Shown: positions 12,153 to 25,039 of the stretch, in pieces | Layout of the letters: each line of letters begins with the position of its first letter | Numbering within the stretch: the first letter of the stretch is position 1 | NCBI GenBank assembly: GCA_028564675.1 | Contig: JAOVVO010000040.1 | Coordinates: 62,001 to 126,000 of the forward strand | Direction of reading: 5' to 3' | Source: Onchocerca lupi | Lineage: Eukaryota; Nematoda; Chromadorea; Rhabditida; Onchocercidae | Length of the DNA: 64,000 nucleotides | The notes under the pieces: generated by a model | What the model was told of the DNA's origin: nothing | The model's database searches: none | Seen by the model: the letters and a program-made list of their open reading frames with translations, nothing else | Translations under genes and position numbers: made by a program

Positions 12153-14244
12153 ATTTACCTGAAAAAAAAAATTCTCGGTTAAGTCATAAAAAGATCCATA
12201 GATTTGAACAATGAGATGACGTGGACATATGAATTTTTTTTCAAATGACGTAACTTTTCACGTCTCAAACGTCCGCTTCGTCAATTTTTTAAAGATAGAA
12301 TATAACAATTCAATTCTCTACATAAAAAGAATCATAAATTCATAACCCTTCCAGACAGCAACCAAACATCCTAATGCCCGATCCAAAAGAACAACTTCTT
12401 CCATAACTAAGCCAATTTGCGATCAGTTCAGTGGTCGCGTGTCAAATTGCGAATAAGTTGAAAATTATGTTGGTATCTTGATTGCAATCAGAAGATAATG
12501 AAGATAATAACTGATATATGATTCTGAAGTCATATTACCTGCATTAAAAAGAATTTCCTTTATCCATTCATATAAATTTCACCTTTATTGAGTGAGCTTT
12601 CAAATTGTAAAATTTCCCTTCTTTTCAAAATTCATGAAAATCCTCCTTTTTCATGAGTATATTTCAATCATTTTGTTGCTTATCTTTTCATTTCTTTGTT
12701 TCAATCAAAATATTCCGATCAGAAAACTGCCGCACAATGTGCGATCATTGCAAATTTGATTCTCTTATATTATCCAAAAATGTAAATCTCAGTAAATTTC
12801 TGGCTAACTTTCGTTAATATTACCGATACTGTAAGCAAGAAATTGTGATATAGTTTATGGATATAAGGGAATTGTGCTACATTGCATGGGAAACTGAATC
12901 GTTCGATCGACTCAATCGATCGAATGGTATCATTCACTCATTTACCTCTTTCTTTGAGTATCATTTCAAAAAATTTCGAAATAACAAAATGCAATTCATT
13001 TAAAATATTATGAACAAGATGCAATTCATTTAAAATATTATGTCGAATTATCTTTCTCTCCCTTTCCTTCTTTTTTTTTTTTTTTTTTTGAATCATTCAA
13101 TCATGATCCAAATGTCACTCATTTATCTATTTCTTTGAGTATCATTTTAAGAAAATTTTGAAATTTCGAAATAAAATGTAATCCATTTAAAATATTACAT
13201 CATTAACTTTCTCTCTCTCTCTCTCTCGCTCCCTCGTTTTCTCTTTTTCTTTTTTGAATCATTCGATTATAATCCGAGTGGTGTCATTCACTCATTTACT
13301 TATTTCCTTGAGTATCATTTCAAAAAATTTCTAAATTTCAGGATAAAATGTAATTAATTTAAAATATTACACCGTTATCTCTCTCTTTCTCTTTCTTTCT
13401 CCTCTTTCCTCTTCCTCTTCCTTTCTTTCTCCTTTTCTTTCTCATGTTAAAATTTGGGACGAACATAAATGTCATTCATTTACCATATTACATTATCATT
13501 TCTCTCTTCCTTTCTCTTTTTCTCTTTTTATCTCTTTCTCTGCATTATGATAATATATGTGAACTGCTTTAATCATCTTTCCGTAGTACAAAGTTTATTT
13601 TAATGCGCTTTAATTGTAATTAAAGTTGAATTTTGAAATTATTGTGAAGCATTGTTACTCGTTTGAAGTTGTTATCTTGCTAAGTTTGCCAGTATTGATT
13701 CTTTGATTATTATTTATCTTGTAAGATAAATTGAATAATTCTGTGCATAAATCAATAATTTATTGATGTGAAAATCAATAATAAAGGATATGCGTTCATT
13801 TATTTCACAATTCCTCAAATTGCAACGTTAGATGGATTCTTTTGAAAAATAAGCATTTTAATTTGATCGATTTACTAATATGAAAGAGAATTTTTGCTTT
13901 TGTATAATGAAATGGGCATCGAATTAGCTTGTGATAATGATAAATTTATCAGGTTTTATTAAGTATAAGTAACGTTTCATTCTGATTGATATCTTTGAAA
14001 AATTCTTTCTTGGAAAATTCCATTTTGATATCTTTTATTTGTTATTTTTGCAAATTTGGTAGTTTCTCAAAATGATCAAAAGATATATTGTATCATAAGC
14101 TTTGCTAAATGAAAACTGAAAATTGATGATCCATAGATGAAAATGAAATTAATAAATTTCAAAAATGAAATTTCTGAATTGAAACGATCAATATCAAAAT
14201 TGTGAGTGAAACAGATAAGAACAAATAGAAAGAAAGAAAAATTA
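12153..14244. promoter_or_regulatory. upstream region of cdc-42, holding an imperfect tandem repeat
   Basis: About 2.1 kb between the cdc-42 start and the 3' end of the next minus-strand gene. The proximal part (12.15-12.9 kb) should include the cdc-42 promoter. The middle is occupied by a repeat array, listed separately. The rest is AT-rich without recognisable genes. Confidence 0.4.
12926..13540. repeat. imperfect tandem repeat, about 170-190 bp unit, 3 to 4 copies
   Basis: Each unit has the same order: CATTCACTCATTTA, TTTCTTTGAGTATCATTT, an A-rich block, AAAATGTAATTCATTTAAAATATTA, a CT-rich run, then GAATCATTCGAT. Copies begin near 12930, 13113 and 13288, with a shorter one near 13450. 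The CT-rich runs (for example 13205-13225) are simple sequence inside the unit. Confidence 0.65.
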
Positions 14245-16222
14245 TCAGTAGGAAAATTCAGCTTTAAAATTTTTAGCCATAATACCGTGTTCGTTATTGG
14301 CAACACACGCATAGATGCCTTGGTCACCCATCGTTGTTGGATCGATCTCTAATTTGCTCCACAACATATCATCGTCGAGTAGCTTTTCATAGTGCTACAA
14401 TTTGTTAGTTTTCTTTTTTTCTATAAAGGTTATTAGAAATAGAAATACCAAGCTATATTAGTTGTTTGAAAAAGATAGTCACCAAAAGTTAGATTTTAGA
14501 GAATTTCATTCAAATGGAAAAAAGAAAATGAAACAATTCTCTCGTGAGCTATTATTCGAAACAAGAAATATTCATAAACTAACAGCATAAGAGATTAATT
14601 TTGACAAAATTCGATGATTTCGAATTATCACTATCTTCTCTATGCATCTTATATTTTTTGTTTATTTTCATTTTTGCTTCAAAACATCAAGTTGAGTAAG
14701 GAAGAAGATATTTACATGTGTATTGCTTTTTGGATGTATCTCAGCTCCTTCCTTGTACCATTTGATAGTTGGACGTGGTGTACCCTTGGCTTTACAAATT
14801 AGTACTAGTTTATAGCCCAACCGGAATGTTTGACTAAAATGTGATCCGGTGACGATATGAGCACTCTGGAATGCAATTTCATTTAATCTATGTTTATTTT
14901 GAATAAAAGACAAGTAGTAAATTATTGAGTTATTTCAATTGTATTTCCTGATCAATGCTATCATAAAACTATACAAAATTTTTTCTAATCATTCTTTCCT
15001 TCTTTTTTCATTTAATACAATTAAATATATGAGCTATGCTATTTCTTATTAAACTAAAGCACGCCTAATTTCTTCTGAAAAACCAAATTAACAAATTTTT
15101 TCCTCAAATTTACAAGAACTTCCATACAATCCTTGCGATAATTTTGATCTAATCTCAATCATACCCATCATAATTCCACTCAGCTATGATTAGATACAAA
15201 TTTATATTTTACAAGAAGCTTGGCAATTGTCTTTTCAAATGCTAATCAAAAATATCAAACAAAACAACAAGAAAAGTCTAATCATTGTTTTATCTTAAAT
15301 AAAAAATTCTAAAATAAACTAAAGGACCAAAAAAAAAAGGAAAAAGATCCAATCTTTTCCAGAGACAACGAATAATACCAAATATTCTAGATCTTTTAAA
15401 GATAAGGAGAGAAATTGAAAATAATTCAAATACCCTAAACATCTAGCTTTAAAACTTAAATTGTTTCAGCAAAAAAAAAAGTTAAAGATAATTAAAATCC
15501 AAAAAAATTTCAATTTTTTTTTTCAAATTTTCATAATTAAGTCGGATATCAAATATTATTTTTGCAATGTTTAAACATATTCGAATATATATACTATTAT
15601 AACAATTCTTATTCCTCTCATAAGTATTATTTCCTTATTTTATTGATCTTTACACTTTACTTCTTATTATGAATAACACATAAACATCAAATATTTCTTT
15701 AATTTGTAAAATTCAATTAAATTTATTTCAACGTTCAAATTCTTTCTAATTACAGAGAATAAACTATGAAAATTGAAGTTCTTCATATTCCAACTCTTGG
15801 TATATTGCGGTCTTTTCGTGTCTTCTAAAAAATTGAAACAGTAAAACAATAAAAAAAAAACTTTGCTGTAAAAAATGAATTGGATGTAAATTAGTTAATT
15901 TAAGAATTGTTGTAATTCTTCAAATAATGTTAAAATTTTCAAAATAATTGAACCGGACAATTTATGACTTTTTGCTGTTTTCTCACTTGTTTGAAATATA
16001 TTTCTTACATAAACCTACTCTATTGTCAGCTAATTGTGTGTGCACCAACGAGAATTCTGCAACTTGTGCAAATTGCAGGTTACTTTTGCCTTTACTTTTA
16101 CCGGCGCGACGACCACCGCGCGCTCCCAATACTCCAACGAACGTTATAAGTATTAGTAGTAGAATAATGGTTTTATTGAATAAAACGAAATGCATGGCAC
16201 GAATGCATGTTGCACCCGCCAT
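14245..16222 (-). CDS. small secreted protein with one immunoglobulin domain
   Basis: Exons 16015-16222, 15754-15824, 14716-14865 and 14245-14394 stay in phase and give about 192 residues. The N-terminus has a hydrophobic signal segment (FNKTIILLLILITFVGVLG) followed by a basic Gly/Arg/Lys stretch (ARGGRRAGKSKGK). The last two exons form one I-set-like Ig domain, with the first Cys in LVLICKAKG, the core Trp in TIKWYKEG, the D-x-G-x-Y-x-C motif as DQGIYACVANN, and a stop shortly after the last strand. Single-Ig secreted proteins of this size in nematodes are the OIG and ZIG groups, which act at synapses and in axon maintenance. This protein resembles the OIG type, but the ortholog is not certain. 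A second in-frame ATG 10 codons in is an equally good start. Confidence 0.8.
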
Positions 16223-16977
16223 ACTGCGCTATGTACATCCAGCTTTTCGACGTTTCCTGATCAGGTATCAATTTTCCATCAAGTGTCCACAGAATGCTAT
16301 AAAAAATTCTTCATATGAATATGCAATCAGATCCAGTAGATTTCGGTTAACATTCATTCTACGTTGCCAAAAATGATAATTACTGATGGTTGTTGAACAT
16401 CCAGTGTTTCGCTTGAATACATTAATTTAGTTATGATGCGCTATTTGAAATTGTAGAAAATTTACAACTGTGGCAGATTAAATTCAACATCCAATATTAA
16501 GAACCGTTTGTTTTACTAGAAATGAAAAATGAAAGAAGCCATTTGTATTATCCGATCAAATATTAGAGTATTGTGGATTCTGCATCTTAAACGTTCTAGG
16601 AGGAGTGAAATAAGCACAATATCTACGCTAACACACATAGTCTAAAAAATAAACAAAGAGACGGAAGAACCTCAAAGTTCGTGAAATCGATTGCTTTTAT
16701 GTTTCTCGCATCCGGCAGCAGCTTTAGTTCTTATCTTACTGTAGCAAGGAAGGAGAAGTTCACTACTTCGTGAACAAATTGTATTCTAAGAAAATTTAAC
16801 AGCGTAATTTCTTATTTCATTCACTGTGTGATTTCTCGAATTCATCATGTTTATTTCTTTTCCTCGAATCCATCATGTAAAATTCGTCAGATATCTTTTA
16901 AAATTAATTAATGATAAATTTCTAAAGCTGTTATCAAAAGTTAAAAACATATCAGCTTAAATAGTAAATTTCTTCAG
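16223..16977. promoter_or_regulatory. divergent intergenic region upstream of the Ig-domain gene
   Basis: About 750 bp between the Ig-domain gene (minus) and the first recognised exon of the zinc-finger-like gene (plus). The first exon of the latter should lie here but was not located. An ATG near 16848 opens a short frame (MFISFPRIHHVKF) whose phase does not clearly join. Confidence 0.3.
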
Positions 16978-18599
16978 AAAGAAAATTCGGCGATGTTTGG
17001 GTAAGAAAAATATCAATTTAGCAAAGAAGATTCGTAATCGATCATTACGTTACAATGTTCTACCTCGAGCAGCTCCTTTTCTATGCACAAAATGTGGCTT
17101 TTCAACTGTTTTGCTGAAGAGGATTGAGGAACATGTTTGCATGAAGAGAAACGGTTCGGTCAATGATTTTGAACGAGGTTCGTTCGAGCTGGTCAAGAAG
17201 AATTGACGCTTCATCAAAGCTGTGATATAAAAATGCTTGAGTATTTGAATTTATCAACTTATTTGCATAATATCAGTTCTAGACACATTTCTGCAATTCT
17301 TTATTTCATGTGTCTTCGTAAACTATAGACTTTTGATCTTCAGCATATGTGTATATAAATGAATTGAAAACTATCTGCTATATTTTAGATATAAAAGTGG
17401 TGCAAATGGGTGTGCGCAGTAGATTTAAGGATGCAATGGCGGTACTGGAACGAATACCAAATCCGCAATCGATCCGACTCCCTAAATTTCGTATTCTTGA
17501 AAATGAGCCCTCAGAGGAAATGTATAGAATGATTTCTTTGAAGTAAGTTCAAGGTTCATTTTTCTGTAGGTCTAGTACAAAGTTTGTAGATTATTGTTAT
17601 TTAGTATCGATACTTATACTCGTATGTAAGATGTGTGTCTGTTGAAATTTTAATGATTTATATCTCTAAACTCTATCGAAGTCGCAGTAATGATAGCGGT
17701 TATTCCCCAATTTGAAAATGATTCAAATTTTCAAGTTAAGCAGTTTCTTACATTGTTCTGTCCCAAATTAAGGATTAGATTAAAGAGGCTAGTTTAATTA
17801 GTAGCTTTTAGGAGATAAAGAATATGTTATGATGTCTAATCAGATCGCTATAAACCACCATGTTGGATGATTAGAAGTCTCAGTAAGCTATGCTGGCATA
17901 TTTCTGACTTGAACAAAATGATAAATTCAAGTACGATGTATTTGTGAACTGTTTCCAGTTCTTAGTAGATTTTTAATTGTCAGTTCTTTAGTTATAAATG
18001 AAATTGAATTCTAATGAATATTTTTTTGCCTGATACTTTCTAAATTGGAACGAATTCCAGTATTTTACCTCATCACTCGTTATCAACGGTCATAAAGCCG
18101 GTATCATACTCCTCAAATGATGACGAAGTGCAGAAGCGCTTAGAAGATAATTCTGCATTTCCTCGAAAACGCTCAGAAGATAATTCATCCAGCGAGCAGA
18201 TTGTAAGCATAGATCTTACATGTGCTGAACCCGAAATGGTCTCTCATTGCAACTGCACTGATGACGAATATTTGAAACATGACAGCTCTGCGACAAATTT
18301 CATTAGACCAATTTCCGCTGAGGTATGCTATGACTAAAATGAAAATGTTAAAAGTTTTCTCATAATTGTAACAAATCTATAGTCTCCAATCCTGTTAAGT
18401 TCACTATGTCTTCATTTTCTTCACTTCATCCAATGAATCACTTTTTAAAAGCGATAAATAAAGGTAGCAAAGAGGAATAAAACATAATATAGAAAAGAAA
18501 TTGGTGATCTTACATAAATGATTGTTATTGCAGATAAAGAATGATCCTTTTATTTTCTCCCATTCTGTTAATAATTTGCAGAAATCTCAAAGAGCATAA
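16978..18599 (+). CDS. hypothetical protein with a C2HC zinc-finger-like motif (5' end not found)
   Basis: Four phase-compatible exons are visible: 16978-17177 (or ending at 17153, also in phase), 17389-17542, 18061-18322 and 18534-18599, ending ...LQKSQRA-stop. The first begins after a TTTCTTCAG acceptor and needs two bases from an upstream exon. It carries a basic stretch (KKIRNRSLRY) and then C-x2-C-x12-H-x1-C (CTKCGFSTVLLKRIEEHVC), a plausible single zinc-binding knuckle. The remainder is Ser/Asp/Glu-rich and probably disordered, with a run of HCNCTDDE. I do not recognise the family. The reading frame, splice sites and composition argue that it is a real gene, possibly a nuclear or regulatory protein. 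Confidence 0.6.
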
Positions 18600-20160
18600 A
18601 ATATAATTAGTATAAGTCTGTTGATATGAGAGAAATGATTTTTGACAGTATAGAGAGTTAATCAGTATGTTTTTAGCAATTTTAAAATTATTGCCAGTTT
18701 CATAAGTTTACTCATATTATGCTTTTTTGAAATAATTTATTGATAGCAAACAATATTATAGTGTTTATAGTGTAAAAAAACACTATAACAATATTATAGT
18801 GTTTTTTTTTTTTCATTTACTGCTATCTTAAAAATAATCAAAAATTAAATTTTTTTAAAACATTGAATTTATACAATTTTTCACAAAATCCTTACTTCCC
18901 ATTTGATTATTTTATTTACACTTATTTAATTTCAATTTCATCTATTATTATACTTTTTTAAAATATTTTTATATTTTTTACTCTACTGTTATTACAAAAC
19001 CAAATTATACAGATTATTTAAAACGATTTGCTAAAATTAAAAAATTCATTTCAACAAATGTTTTATAATAAACATGCATTTTATTATGAAAAACATGCAT
19101 TTAATTACGTATTTCATTGTGATATACTTGTATTTTATTGTGGTGATGTTAGGTGCAAAAAAAATGTCTTTCAATTCCAAAAAAAGATGAATAGTTATAA
19201 TTAGAAAAGGAAAAATTACTTCAAATATTTGGGCATTATTCTGTGTTACTAAAAATGGAAGAGGAATTAGTAATAGCCATACATTACCCAAATGATTAAA
19301 CATTCCCAGCAATTTCGATTAGTTTTGGTAATTGCAGTAGATCCGAAATACTCAATAATTACCAGAAAATCTGTTCTTTTTCCGAGCAATCCCAATACTA
19401 ATGTAACCTTAGACAAGTTTAGCATTTTTTGAACAAATTCCCTCAGATTGCTTTTTCTAATAAAAAATGTAATGAAATTAGGATTAATATTGTTACTATT
19501 CTTTATTGTGTTTTTACTGTTATTGATTTTTGTTATTAATATCATTATTGTTGCATTATTATCATTAATTTTCACTATTACTATGAATTTTTAATACAGT
19601 TGTTATCAATTTTTGATATCATTGTTATTTGATATAATTGTTAGTAAATTTATTTCTAACCATCAGCATTATTGCAAAACGTATTATTATCATCATAATA
19701 GTATTCACTTTTACTGCTCTTATTAAGTATTTTCGCTATTGTAAGTATTTTTTTTTTCGAATTTACTGAAATTTTACTAGAGGTTTTAACATATGCAATT
19801 TTTTCTAAATTTGCTAGAAGAATAATGGCAATATCGACAGATTTTAACCAAAATTTTATTGCATAAATACATGAAATGAAAATGTTCACATTTTAACAAA
19901 ATATTAGCTAGCACTGTTACAGCAATGGATGAAAAAAATAGTGAAATGATTCGAAACAGAATGAGTGAAAAAAAAAAATATATTTACTGTTTAGTAGAAG
20001 TATTACAGAAAGCCTCTAGGGGCTATAATATCATATCCACAAAAAATTTTTTTTTAAAGAAATGCATAATTTCTGCAAAAGATTTTTGCGAAGGATTTCA
20101 CCTTTAAAAAAGTTATTCGAAATCGCATATTTTGGAGATTTATAAAAATAAATCAATGAA
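18600..20160. other. gene-free AT-rich region
   Basis: No exon could be supported; open frames here are AT-rich and low in complexity. An inverted/direct repeat lies at about 18758-18812 (ATATTATAGTGTTT and AACACTATAA around a short A-run), able to form a hairpin. An ATT/TTG/TTA-rich stretch at 19495-19690 encodes only Asn/Ile-rich nonsense frames. Confidence 0.45.
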
Positions 20161-20519
20161 TTATAAGGCATAAAAGCAAAACAATTAAATCTAACAATTA
20201 AGTGGAGTGCTGTCATGATGGATTAAAATAACATGAAAATTTAAGTGATAAAGTTGATGCAGTGTGAAATTCTGTTCCATTATAATTCAAAATTTCCCAT
20301 CCAGTTTCCACCACTCATTTTTGATATTCAACTAAGAATGCATAAATGGTGAAGTAAAATGATGTAAATACAATATAATGATTTCGTAGCCTTGCAATTG
20401 AAATTATTTTATTTATTAATATAGCTGTTCGGAGATATTTGTCTGTTGTGGTTGTAGTCAGAGAGTTTACTGTTGAATAGGGCCAAAAGTAGGTATATCT
20501 ATATAGAAACATTCTCTTA

Positions 20520-21130
20520 CTGGAATGCTGCGTTGCTTCAAAATTTAAAATCAATCACTGAGGAACTTGAAACATTGTGTCAAAATGAAAACGTGCCATT
20601 TTGTAGAAAGTAGGTGTGGCCAATAAATCCACTCCTCTCACTTACTTTTACTTTTCATAGTGGTGACAGATAAAAAAAAGTGGATGAACACGCACCTATT
20701 TGGATGCAATATCGTATCAAAATTTCAATTCAATCGGTGAAGAACTTGAAACGTCGTGTGAAAATGAACAAAGCAGAAAATAGGAGTAGTCAATAAATTC
20801 TTTATCAATAAAATTATAATTGTAAATAGTAAACAAATAATGAAACATTTAATGCATTTATTGCAAGTTACAGTGTGACAGGTAAAAAATATACACATAT
20901 CTAGATAAAAACACGCGCCTATTTTCAAATGCAACATTGTGTCAAAATTTCAAAGCAATCGGTGAAGAACTTGCAACGTTTTGTCGGTGTCGAGTGACAA
21001 TGAATATTTACATTTTTATTTATAGAAATAGATAAAGTTACACCAGAATAAGTACTATATTTGTAAACAGTAAACAAGTAATGAAACATTTACTTCAAAT
21101 GATGCATTCGATGGTTTAACCTTTTCTACA
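20520..21130. repeat. degenerate interspersed repeat in about 3 tandem copies (Helitron-end-like)
   Basis: The string TCAAAATTTCAAAGCAATCGGTGAAGAACTTG recurs in variant form at about 20539, 20718 and 20940, each followed by similar AT-rich sequence with GTAAACA(A/G)TAATGAAACATTTA and preceded by CGCGCCTATTT(T)C. The same core in the opposite sense occurs at 30330-30415, and a related one at 31220-31250. That fits a dispersed non-autonomous transposon, perhaps Helitron-derived. Confidence 0.5.
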
Positions 21131-21586
21131 TATAAAAGACAAATTCCGGCATCTCTTCCAAAAATTCAAACTTTTGATTCATGGCATTTTCTTATTTTTA
21201 ATTTTCTGATTAGAGATAATAGAATTTGACTGAATATCACCGTTTTGAAATCAGTAGTAAGATTAATAGTTTACAAGCTTCTATAGAACGTAGACTGAAC
21301 GATATCAGTTGAAAAAAAAATCGATCATCAAATTAGCAAACATTACGAAATCGATCATCAAATTAGCAAAAATTATGTTTAACTTGTTTGTACAGCATGT
21401 TGAATAGAATTCCGAAATTTGAAACATTGGAAGATTTTCACCATAAAATACGGAAAGTATCCGTGGATTATATGATAATGATCCATCATAAAATTTAATT
21501 CCCTATAGCCTTGATATATGATATTTTCAGTATATTTTTATTTCAAAACTATTGAATATTACAAGTAAAACACATTTGGATTCTTC

Positions 21587-22162
21587 TGTCGGATACACCG
21601 AAATTAATTTCTAACTCAAATTAATTATTACAGAAAATTATACAATCAAATGGTTAAAAATTTGTAAAACTTTCTAGTGAATCATCATAAAATTATTTCT
21701 CATTATGTGCTAATTCCCATGCTAATCTACAACATTCATCTAAACGTTCCCGGTCATAGCTAAAATAATTCTTATCAAATGACTAATCTTGTACTTATAT
21801 ATCCATTCCAATTTCTTATATCCAATTAAATTGAATCACATTTTTCCTTTTATAAAAACTGTTCCTTTCTCACAATTATCTTGTTTTAAATCATATTATA
21901 TCCCAATTGTTAAAAAGTTCAAAATTCCTTAAAAAATTCCAAAAAATCTCTTTTTTCACTAGAGTTCGATTTACTATAACTGGAAGACCTTAGACTACGA
22001 TACTCCTCTCCAAGTTCCCAATATACATTCCTCTCCAAATTCCCAATCTATATCAGTCAATTTCGTTCAAAACACGCCTGATTTTCTACTGTGCTACCAA
22101 TTATTTGTTGAATTACTGCTAGTGTAAATAAAAAAATTAATACATATCTGCCCTATCCACAG
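21587..22162 (+). repeat. BEL/Pao long terminal repeat, copy A (5' LTR)
   Basis: Starts at TGTCGGATACACCG and ends near CTATCCACA. It is followed by a short leader and a gag start (ATG about 22219). Sequence related to it recurs at 25040-25570 and 26700-27260, which defines the family. The right end is approximate. Confidence 0.65.
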
Positions 22163-22218
22163 CTCAATCTAAATTACAAGCCTTCCAAACAAAATTTTAC
22201 TGCTGCCACGAAGCCAGG

Positions 22219-23240
22219 ATGTCTGCTACAATAATTAAAAGCACATAGCCGGCAGAAGAAGAAATGGAAAAGCTTCTCGAAGAAGTCAGAAAAATGGATC
22301 TAACATAATTAGACCAAAAGCTGACTACAGAAGAAACCATTAAAAGTACAAGGCTAGGAAGAGAATGATCAAGAAAAAATAATGCGTATCGAACTACATA
22401 TTAGTGTGCTTGAAACCGCCACTGCAGACTGGCGACAATATATTCAACAAATTTCGATCCCCGCAAAAAGAAAAGAAGGATAAATACGCTCAAAAGGCCA
22501 GCAAGATTAACAGGTATTTTAAACTTAATAACTGAAGGCAAAGAAACAATCAAAATTTTAAAAATGCACAAGAATGACACAGAGCTAGTACTCCAGCATC
22601 TAGAAAAAGACGACAGAAAGGAGAAATTAAGTCAGAAAATATTAGCCAAAACGGCAAATCGCTTAACTGTGAATTTACCGCAGTTGCCATTGCCCACATT
22701 TAGCGGCAACTCCAATTGATGGAGGGAATTCTGGAGCAGTTTTGAAGCAGCAATACATCTTTAAAATATTCCAAATATTCAAAAATGAAACTATTTGATG
22801 GAATGTCTCAAAAGAGATATCTTACAAGCAGTAAGGGGATACGATATAACCCCAGAAAACTATAATGTCATAAGAAAAGTTCCCATTGAGAGATTTGGAC
22901 AATCACATAAGGTCAAAAGATCACTTTATAACGAATTGCATTGGATCAAGAAGAATGACCGAGAATGGAGAGTGACTGTCGAAGCTATTGAAAGAATACT
23001 TCGACAACTGGAAGCCATGGGAGAAAAACTGGAATAGTCCTGTATCGAAATAATAATAGAAAGCAGATTGCCAGCTCAGATATTGGATAAAGTTTATCTA
23101 CAAAAGGAACAAGAGCCATGGTCAGTGAAAAAGTCAAGGTACTTTCTGGAGAAATTCGTACTAAGAAATGAGGAAGTAACGAGAAGTTAGTCTTCGAATA
23201 TGAAAGAGTAAAAAATATTCACAGGTAATTCAAAGCCATG
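22219..23240 (+). pseudogene. BEL/Pao gag remnant
   Basis: After the ATG at 22219 the frame is interrupted by several stops. An open piece at 22795-23037 (about 80 residues, ENYNVIRKVPIERFG, ELHWIKK, RILRQLEAMGEKLE) has the pattern of the DUF1759 gag domain of Pao-type elements, which binds and packages element RNA. A paralogous and better-preserved version of the same domain lies at 25600-25941. Confidence 0.65.
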
Positions 23241-23329
23241 TTTATGATACAGCCCTAACGAAACTTCAACTTTAGTAACAAATGGCTAAAGAAATCTTAA
23301 AAAGGAAAACCAAAAAGAACTAGAATAAG

Positions 23330-23620
23330 AAGACCTGCGCCTTTTGTAATAAAGATAAAGATCATTGGGACAATGAGTGCCGTATTTATTCCACTCTGAA
23401 AAAAAGAATAAAATGTTTAAGAAAATTGAATGCTTGCCACAATTGTTTAGAAGGTGGACATATCTCAAATAACTGCAAAAACAGAAATCGAATTTATTTC
23501 TCTTGTAAAAGTCATCACAACACAGCACTATGCCAAAACAAGTACAAGGACCACGAAAAATGCGTTGGACTAAACAAGGAAAGAAATAACTCGGTGAACG
23601 TTATTACACCAGATGAAAAT
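23330..23620 (+). pseudogene. retrotransposon zinc-knuckle (CCHC-like) region
   Basis: Three Cys/His clusters follow each other: CAFCNKDHWDNEC, CHNCLEGGHISNNC and a CKSHHNTALC remnant. This triple arrangement sits between gag and protease in Pao elements and is the nucleic-acid-binding part of the polyprotein. The middle knuckle is a perfect C-x2-C-x4-H-x4-C. Confidence 0.7.
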
Positions 23621-23691
23621 ACTCGATATGGAAAACAAAAAAAGGATGAAGTTCTACTTTTATGTAAGGAAGTTAAAGTCGTCAATTCAAC

Positions 23692-24543
23692 GTGCATGAG
23701 ATACAAGAAGACGCTATTGTATTGTTTGATACAGGTTCAGAATCATCGTTCATTTCGAGAAAATTAGCACAGCGATTGGACCTAGAAGGTGAACATTCAG
23801 TGGTAAAAATTTCTACCTTTAGTAATAAGCAGTTGACGTCCTCCCCCAGTTACACAACAGTAATCGGAATAAAAACTACAGACTCAAGAATTATATCACT
23901 CAAAGTCAATGTTTTAGAATATTTGACTAATCCATTACCAATCGTTTCATTCAATCAACGTGAGGTATCCACCATTCTGAATCAAATTCGATTGGATGGC
24001 GAATTAAAACGGAAGAAACGCCCCGATATACTTATCGGAGCTGATTATTTTTCAGAATTCATACAATTCAAGAAGAGTCAAAAAGCAAAGTCAGGATTCT
24101 CCTTAATAAAAACCAAGGTTGGTCCAATATTGACCGGTAAAGGATATGTAAATGAACCATGTAATGTCAACGAAATAATTACTCACCCGAAATATGATAT
24201 CACGCAAAATGTGACATCACCAAATATATCAGTTATGCCAACAACTGTACTACTCTTCAATAAAACCAAACCAGATATCGATCAATTTTGGAAATTAGAA
24301 GTTATAGGAATACAAGAAAAGCCTGATAATAATGACGATGAAGGAGTTTTAGAACGATTACAAGAAACTATTACGAAAACAAATGGGCGATATCAAGTAT
24401 CATGGCCTCGGAAAGAAACAAATTTCAAGCTAAATGATAACTTTAAGTTGTGTTACGGGAAATTAAAATCATTGGTTAAACGACTTCAGAATGATGAACG
24501 TCTACTATCAATGTATGATGAAACAATCAAAAATCAACTGTAA
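23692..24543 (+). pseudogene. BEL/Pao aspartic protease (DUF1758) domain
   Basis: An uninterrupted 283-codon frame. It contains the retropepsin active-site motif FDTGSESSFIS near residue 13, then RKLAQRLDLEG, a GADYFSEF motif and GPILTGKGYV, the usual order of the Pao protease domain before reverse transcriptase. The length is intact but upstream and downstream coding is broken, so the element cannot be autonomous. It could be read as a recently decayed copy. Confidence 0.75.
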
Positions 24544-24559
24544 TCCATATTATTGAAAA

Positions 24560-25030
24560 GTTAGACGATAAATTGAAACAGGTAGGAATTATTCATTATT
24601 TACCACATCATGAAGTGATAACACCATAAATTGACCCCAAAACTTACTCAATAAGGACCTACTACACTCCTGACTTAGCAGGAATATTCGTTTCCGCGTA
24701 ATGAACAATATTATAATAGCCGATATAGAAAAGGCTTTTCTAGAAAAGGCTTGTCGGAATTGCTTCCGACAGAAAGGAACTGCATGAGATTTCTGTGGTT
24801 AAAAGATGTCTGAAAACCAGTTGCAGAAGAAAACTTAATATGTTATCTATTCCAAAGAGTTCCCTTTGGAATAATATCATCACCTTCTTTATTGTCTGCA
24901 ACTCTAAACCACCATCTCGAGAATTATGGAACAGAAATTGCCCATGAAATCGGGAAAAACCAATATGTCGATAACATTATTTTACCAATCAGACGAACAG
25001 AAAACCCATTACAAATCTATAAGGAGATGA
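24560..25030 (+). pseudogene. BEL/Pao reverse transcriptase fragment
   Basis: Stops break the frame, but segments are recognisable: YLPHHEVITP, RTYYTPDLAGIFVS, DIEKAFLEKA, FQRVPFGIISSPSLLSATLN and the catalytic-loop region NQYVDNIILP. Pao RTs usually have YVD[D/N]; here it is YVDN. The fragment ends abruptly in an LTR-like sequence. Confidence 0.7.
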
Positions 25031-25039
25031 AATCATCAT

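Noticed and set aside
19046..19889. Several minus-strand frames rich in Asn and Ile
   Set aside because: They come from ATT/AAT-rich low-complexity DNA, with no conserved motif or splice context.
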